Origin: Blepharisma japonicum
Lineage: Eukaryota > Ciliophora > Heterotrichea > Heterotrichida > Blepharismidae
Length of the DNA: 64,000 nt
NCBI GenBank assembly: GCA_949751835.1
Contig: CATKHK010000038.1
Coordinates: forward strand, 351,727 to 415,726
Reading direction: 5' to 3'
Numbering within the stretch: position 1 is the first letter of the stretch; each line of letters begins with the position of its first letter. A program made the position numbers and the translations under genes. Shown here in pieces: positions 61,309 to 64,000 of this stretch. The notes beneath the pieces are model-generated. The model was not told where the DNA came from, searched no databases, and saw only the letters and a list, made by a program, of their open reading frames with translations.

Positions 61309-62007
61309 ATGAACAGCAATGAAAATGAAGTGCAATATAGCTATAAAGTTGTCTTAATTGGAGATTCAGGTGTAGGAAAAACTTCGCTACTTACTCGCTT
61401 TACGAAAAATCAATTTTCCCTCGAAATTCGCTCAACGATTGGATTTCAAAATGCTTTTCACACTGTAGAAATAGAAGGAAATTCAGTAAAAGCAGAAATT
61501 TGAGACACAACTGGGCAGGAAAGAATAAGACCTGCCATGAATCCATTTTACAGAGGAGCAGTAGGAGCATTACTAGTTTTTGATATCACGAATGCAGAAA
61601 GCTTTGCTGGATTGAATAACTGATTAAATGAATTGTCAACCTTCGAAACAAATATTTCATGCATACTATTGATTGGAAATAAAACAGATTTGGAAAGTGA
61701 TAGGAAGGTTAGCCAAACCAAAGCTATTCAGTTTGCCCAGAAATGCAATAACATGATGTATATAGAAACTTCAGCAAATACAGCGGAAAATGTAAATAAA
61801 GCATTTGAGACACTTTTAGGAAATGTTCTCAGTAACTCAATAAAATTAAAGAAAGTCGGAGGAGGAGAGCAGCTAAATTTGAATGGGCCGGCAAAAAGAA
61901 TTGAGTTTGAAGATATGGTCGAAAATGTCAGGCATAGGAAGAAAAAGAAAAGATACCAACAAGATAATCCCCAGTGTGCATGTGCCTTTGCATGCAATGC
62001 ATTTTAA
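61309..62007 (+). CDS. Rab11-like small GTPase
   Basis: A 232-residue protein, no intron, with TGA-Trp codons at 61501 and 61621, each at a position where Rabs have Trp (IWDT and NWL). GDSGVGKT is at 18-25, the switch I Thr at 43 (STIGFQ), DTTGQER at 66-72, GNKTDL as the base motif and ETSAN as G5. The stretch EIWDTTGQERIRPAM, then YRGAVGALLVFDI, is closest to the Rab11/Rab2/Rab4 group. Two details are unusual: DTTGQ in place of DTAGQ in switch II, and a tail with a basic run (HRKKKKR) and four Cys ending CACAFACNAF. The last four, CNAF, fit a CaaX prenylation box. It probably acts in recycling or secretory vesicle traffic. Confidence 0.87.
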
Positions 62008-62255
62008 ATTAAATTGCTGCTGCTATGGAGATTTCTACTCACGTTTTCAATTTGACAAATTTTTAAAATAATTGATTAACTTTTTTACAAATGATGGATT
62101 TATGGAATTAAAAATAATCTTTAGTTAGATAAGTTTTATTTATGAGTGAGTAAAAATATCTTAAACTAGGACAAGTAATAATTATCATGCTTTTATCTTA
62201 AAAAATTATTGATTAAACTACAGATTATACAAAAAAATAAATCCAACTATTTATA

Positions 62256-63140
62256 ATGGAGACAATAAGAGACATCTTCCTAGGTCAAGCATATACATTT
62301 GATGCTACGTTCATCGAAGATGGTGGCCCATATTGCGCTGAGCAAATGACTCATTTTTATCGTCTTTCTTCATGCCTCTTTTCGGTATTTCTTACTCAGT
62401 CAATCTTCCATGCATTTTTATTAAAGTTTCTCACTAGACCATATATAATTGCTCATCAAGTTGAGAAACCTGCTCAGCCTCCACTCTTTTTAGAAAAGAT
62501 TCTTGGTTTCTTCCAAATGCTGGTATTACTTATACAAATATACATTAAGGCGCATACTCAACGACTAATTTTTATTCTCAATCTTTGCCATTTAATCACT
62601 GGTTTTCAAGTTTATCTTTTATTCTCAACATCAAACAAGAGCACTGAAAGGCATTTTGTCAAAGTAATTTGCTTGACTTGGGCACCGTAAAAACTATTCA
62701 GAATACTTGCTGTAATCTTTCCAACTCCTGGAAATGCTGCTTTCTATGGAGAACTGGCAGCTTATTGGGTTCAGCATATTCTGATAGCTTTTATCACCCC
62801 TTTAACGCTACTTTTATGTGGGCGATTTTCTTGCGATTATTTAATGAATTGAAAATCTTTACTTTATGTAAAAATAAATTAGAGCTTTCATTATTTCATA
62901 TTTTATCAAAGAATAGTTGGGCCAATTAGCATGATAACTTGGGCTAATATTAGCTGTACACTATGCGCTGCACCAAGTAAATATCATTTAGAGGATTTCA
63001 TTTATGAGTATATTGGGAAATATTACTATTTCTTAGCTGAAGTATATTTCTTCATTTTTTGCTCTATTATAATGGGAATTACATTTTTTATTGTAAACAT
63101 GATCCAACCTAAGCTAGTAAGAAAACATAAAATAGTGTAA
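62256..63140 (+). CDS. TMEM164: TMEM164-like multi-pass membrane protein
   Basis: A 284-residue protein after removal of two 15-nt introns: 62687-62701 (phase 2, GTAAAAACTATTCAG, the only one ending CAG) and 62868-62882 (phase 0). There is a TGA-Trp between them. Seven or so hydrophobic segments fill it. FPTPGNAAFYGELAAYWVQHILI, broken here across two segments, resembles the TMEM164/FAR-17a-like region with a QH pair. GPISMITWANISCTLCAAPS resembles the conserved second region with a Cys pair. The length is close to human TMEM164 (297), described as an acyltransferase for ether phospholipids. The family call rests on these two motifs and topology and was not searched. It is the last intact gene before the telomere. 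Confidence 0.65.
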
Positions 63141-63449
63141 ATCTTCAAGCGAATCGAATGAGGACTATTTAATGACTAATTAGCTTTTAATTTAGGAAGC
63201 GATTTTATTAATTCTCTAAGAAAAAATTAGAAAAATCTTTGAATTTAAATGCACCTAATTATTTTTAAAAATATTAACTATTAAATAACTATTATTTCAT
63301 CATATTAAAAAATTCTGGTCATAATCATCACTTTTTATCTACACTTGATCTAATTCAAGGTTTTATGAATGTGATTAAATGATTAGCATAACTCTATCAG
63401 AATAAGATGCTTTATATTTATTATTTCATCTCCTTGAGCAAACAAAAAT

Positions 63450-63527
63450 TAACCCTGTGAGCGAAGTTGACCTTCTCCCGAAGGTGATAATCGAAATTAA
63501 ATAATAAATAATAACCCTGTGAGCGAA
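63450..63527. repeat. Repeat-hairpin-repeat element
   Basis: The 16-mer TAACCCTGTGAGCGAA occurs at 63450-63465 and again, identical, at 63512-63527. Between them lies a perfect stem ACCTTC/GAAGGT with a TCCC loop at 63470-63485. Both copies begin with TAACCCT, a near-telomeric heptamer. It is either a small subtelomeric repeat or part of a structured transcript. Confidence 0.7.
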
Positions 63528-63541
63528 CAAAATTAGTTTGT

Positions 63542-63890
63542 TGGCTTATGGAGTTAAAAGTTTTGAATCAGATAATAGATAAGAAAATGAATATCAAGAA
63601 ATCTTTGAAGATGAAGAAGATCTATTACTTAAAACGATAAATTAGCTCATTGGGAAAATATTAGATCAATGGTTTTATTCATATCAGCTCGAAAATAAAT
63701 AATTCTGATGAAGTTCTTTTACTTACAATAAATTTAATCCCGATGTTGAGAAAGAGAATAAAGTTTCTAATCATATCTCAGAAAAAAATAAAAAATAGTA
63801 CTCAATTTATTTCTCCAAGAAAAACTCGATAGAATTGGAAAACAAGAAGAAGAAGATGATTCTGAAATTGGATGGCTTCTTAGAAGACGG
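63542..63890 (+). pseudogene. Decayed acidic reading frame near the telomere
   Basis: From 63548 the frame reads YGVKSFESDN, a TAA, then ENEYQEIFEDEEDLLLKT, a TAG, then LIGKILDQWFYSYQ before another TAA. The bias toward Glu/Asp codons and the absence of frameshifts across the first two stops suggest a formerly coding stretch. A further acidic run lies near 63845-63880. No family is recognisable. It may be the 5' or 3' remnant of a gene cut off when the telomere formed. Confidence 0.35.
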
Positions 63891-63900
63891 AGTGAATTTT

Positions 63901-64000
63901 AGGGTGTTAGGGTGTTAGGGTGTTAGGGTGTTAGGGTGTTAGGGTGTTAGGGTGTTAGGGTGTTAGGGTGTTAGGGTGTTAGGGTGTTAGGGTGTTAGGG
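63901..64000 (+). repeat. Telomere, (AGGGTGTT)n
   Basis: One hundred bases made of twelve and a half perfect copies of AGGGTGTT, equal to CCCTAACA on the other strand. The G-rich strand runs 5' to 3' toward the end, the correct orientation for a right chromosome end. I recall CCCTAACA as the repeat reported for Blepharisma; this could not be looked up here. Confidence 0.98.

Larger units (their letters stand above)
63141..63900. other. Subtelomeric region
   Basis: These 760 bases between the last gene and the telomere are AT-rich and contain no intact gene. Within them are a duplicated 16-mer, a perfect 6-bp hairpin and a decayed reading frame, listed separately. The DNA flanking the first telomere repeat (GAATTTT) is not itself repeat-like, so the junction at 63900/63901 looks like a clean telomere addition. 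Confidence 0.7.

Noticed and set aside
1-64000. CRISPR arrays, rRNA genes, transposase genes, tRNA genes.
   Set aside because: I scanned for direct-repeat arrays, tRNA T-loop consensus and transposase motifs and saw none. A covariance-model search could still find a weak RNA gene.

Overview
The window looks like macronuclear DNA of a heterotrich ciliate close to Blepharisma. Three independent signals support this. (1) The right edge is 100 bases of the 8-mer telomere repeat AGGGTGTT (C-strand CCCTAACA). (2) Most genes are open only if TGA is read as tryptophan; TAA ends 23 of the 24 genes and TAG one. (3) Seventeen introns can be placed, sixteen of 15 nt and one of 16 nt, all GT...AG. The left edge cuts through a gene, so this is the right-hand end of a larger chromosome. 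The species name is inferred from these traits; nothing was searched.

Region 1-22442 is a tandem array of five paralogous large membrane proteins of about 1380-1410 aa, one of them cut by the left edge. Each has an N-terminal block of membrane helices, a TmcB/TmcC-type helical-repeat region, a PAS-like domain and a second C-terminal membrane block. Copy three is inverted. At least two decayed 3' fragments of the family lie between the copies. The gap 9870-12567 also holds a G+C-richer, hairpin-forming island that is not coding.

Region 22672-46996 is compact, with mixed housekeeping genes: a membrane RING-H2 ligase, a tail-anchored coiled-coil protein, an unusual Rab-like GTPase, a 750-aa unknown, a duplicated pair of secreted Cys-rich proteins with GPI-type tails, mitoribosomal mS29 (DAP3), a BipA/TypA translational GTPase, MYCBP next to a tubulin-tyrosine-ligase-like enzyme, a mitochondrial acyl carrier protein, a divergent myosin-like protein with a degenerate ATP site, a single-bromodomain BET-like protein and a coiled-coil protein. 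Spacers are often below 100 bp.

Region 47076-63140 holds one 12.3-kb gene for a 4087-aa single-pass surface protein with roughly 2400 residues of Cys-rich GCC2/GCC3-type repeats and a long coiled-coil tail, then the GPI transamidase catalytic subunit, a Rab11-like GTPase and a TMEM164-like membrane protein. The last 760 bases before the telomere hold a short repeat, a perfect hairpin and a decayed reading frame.

Functional links visible in the window are modest: GPI8 would process the two GPI-type proteins, mS29 and TypA both act on translation, and MYCBP and the TTLL protein both belong to families with ciliary or tubulin roles.
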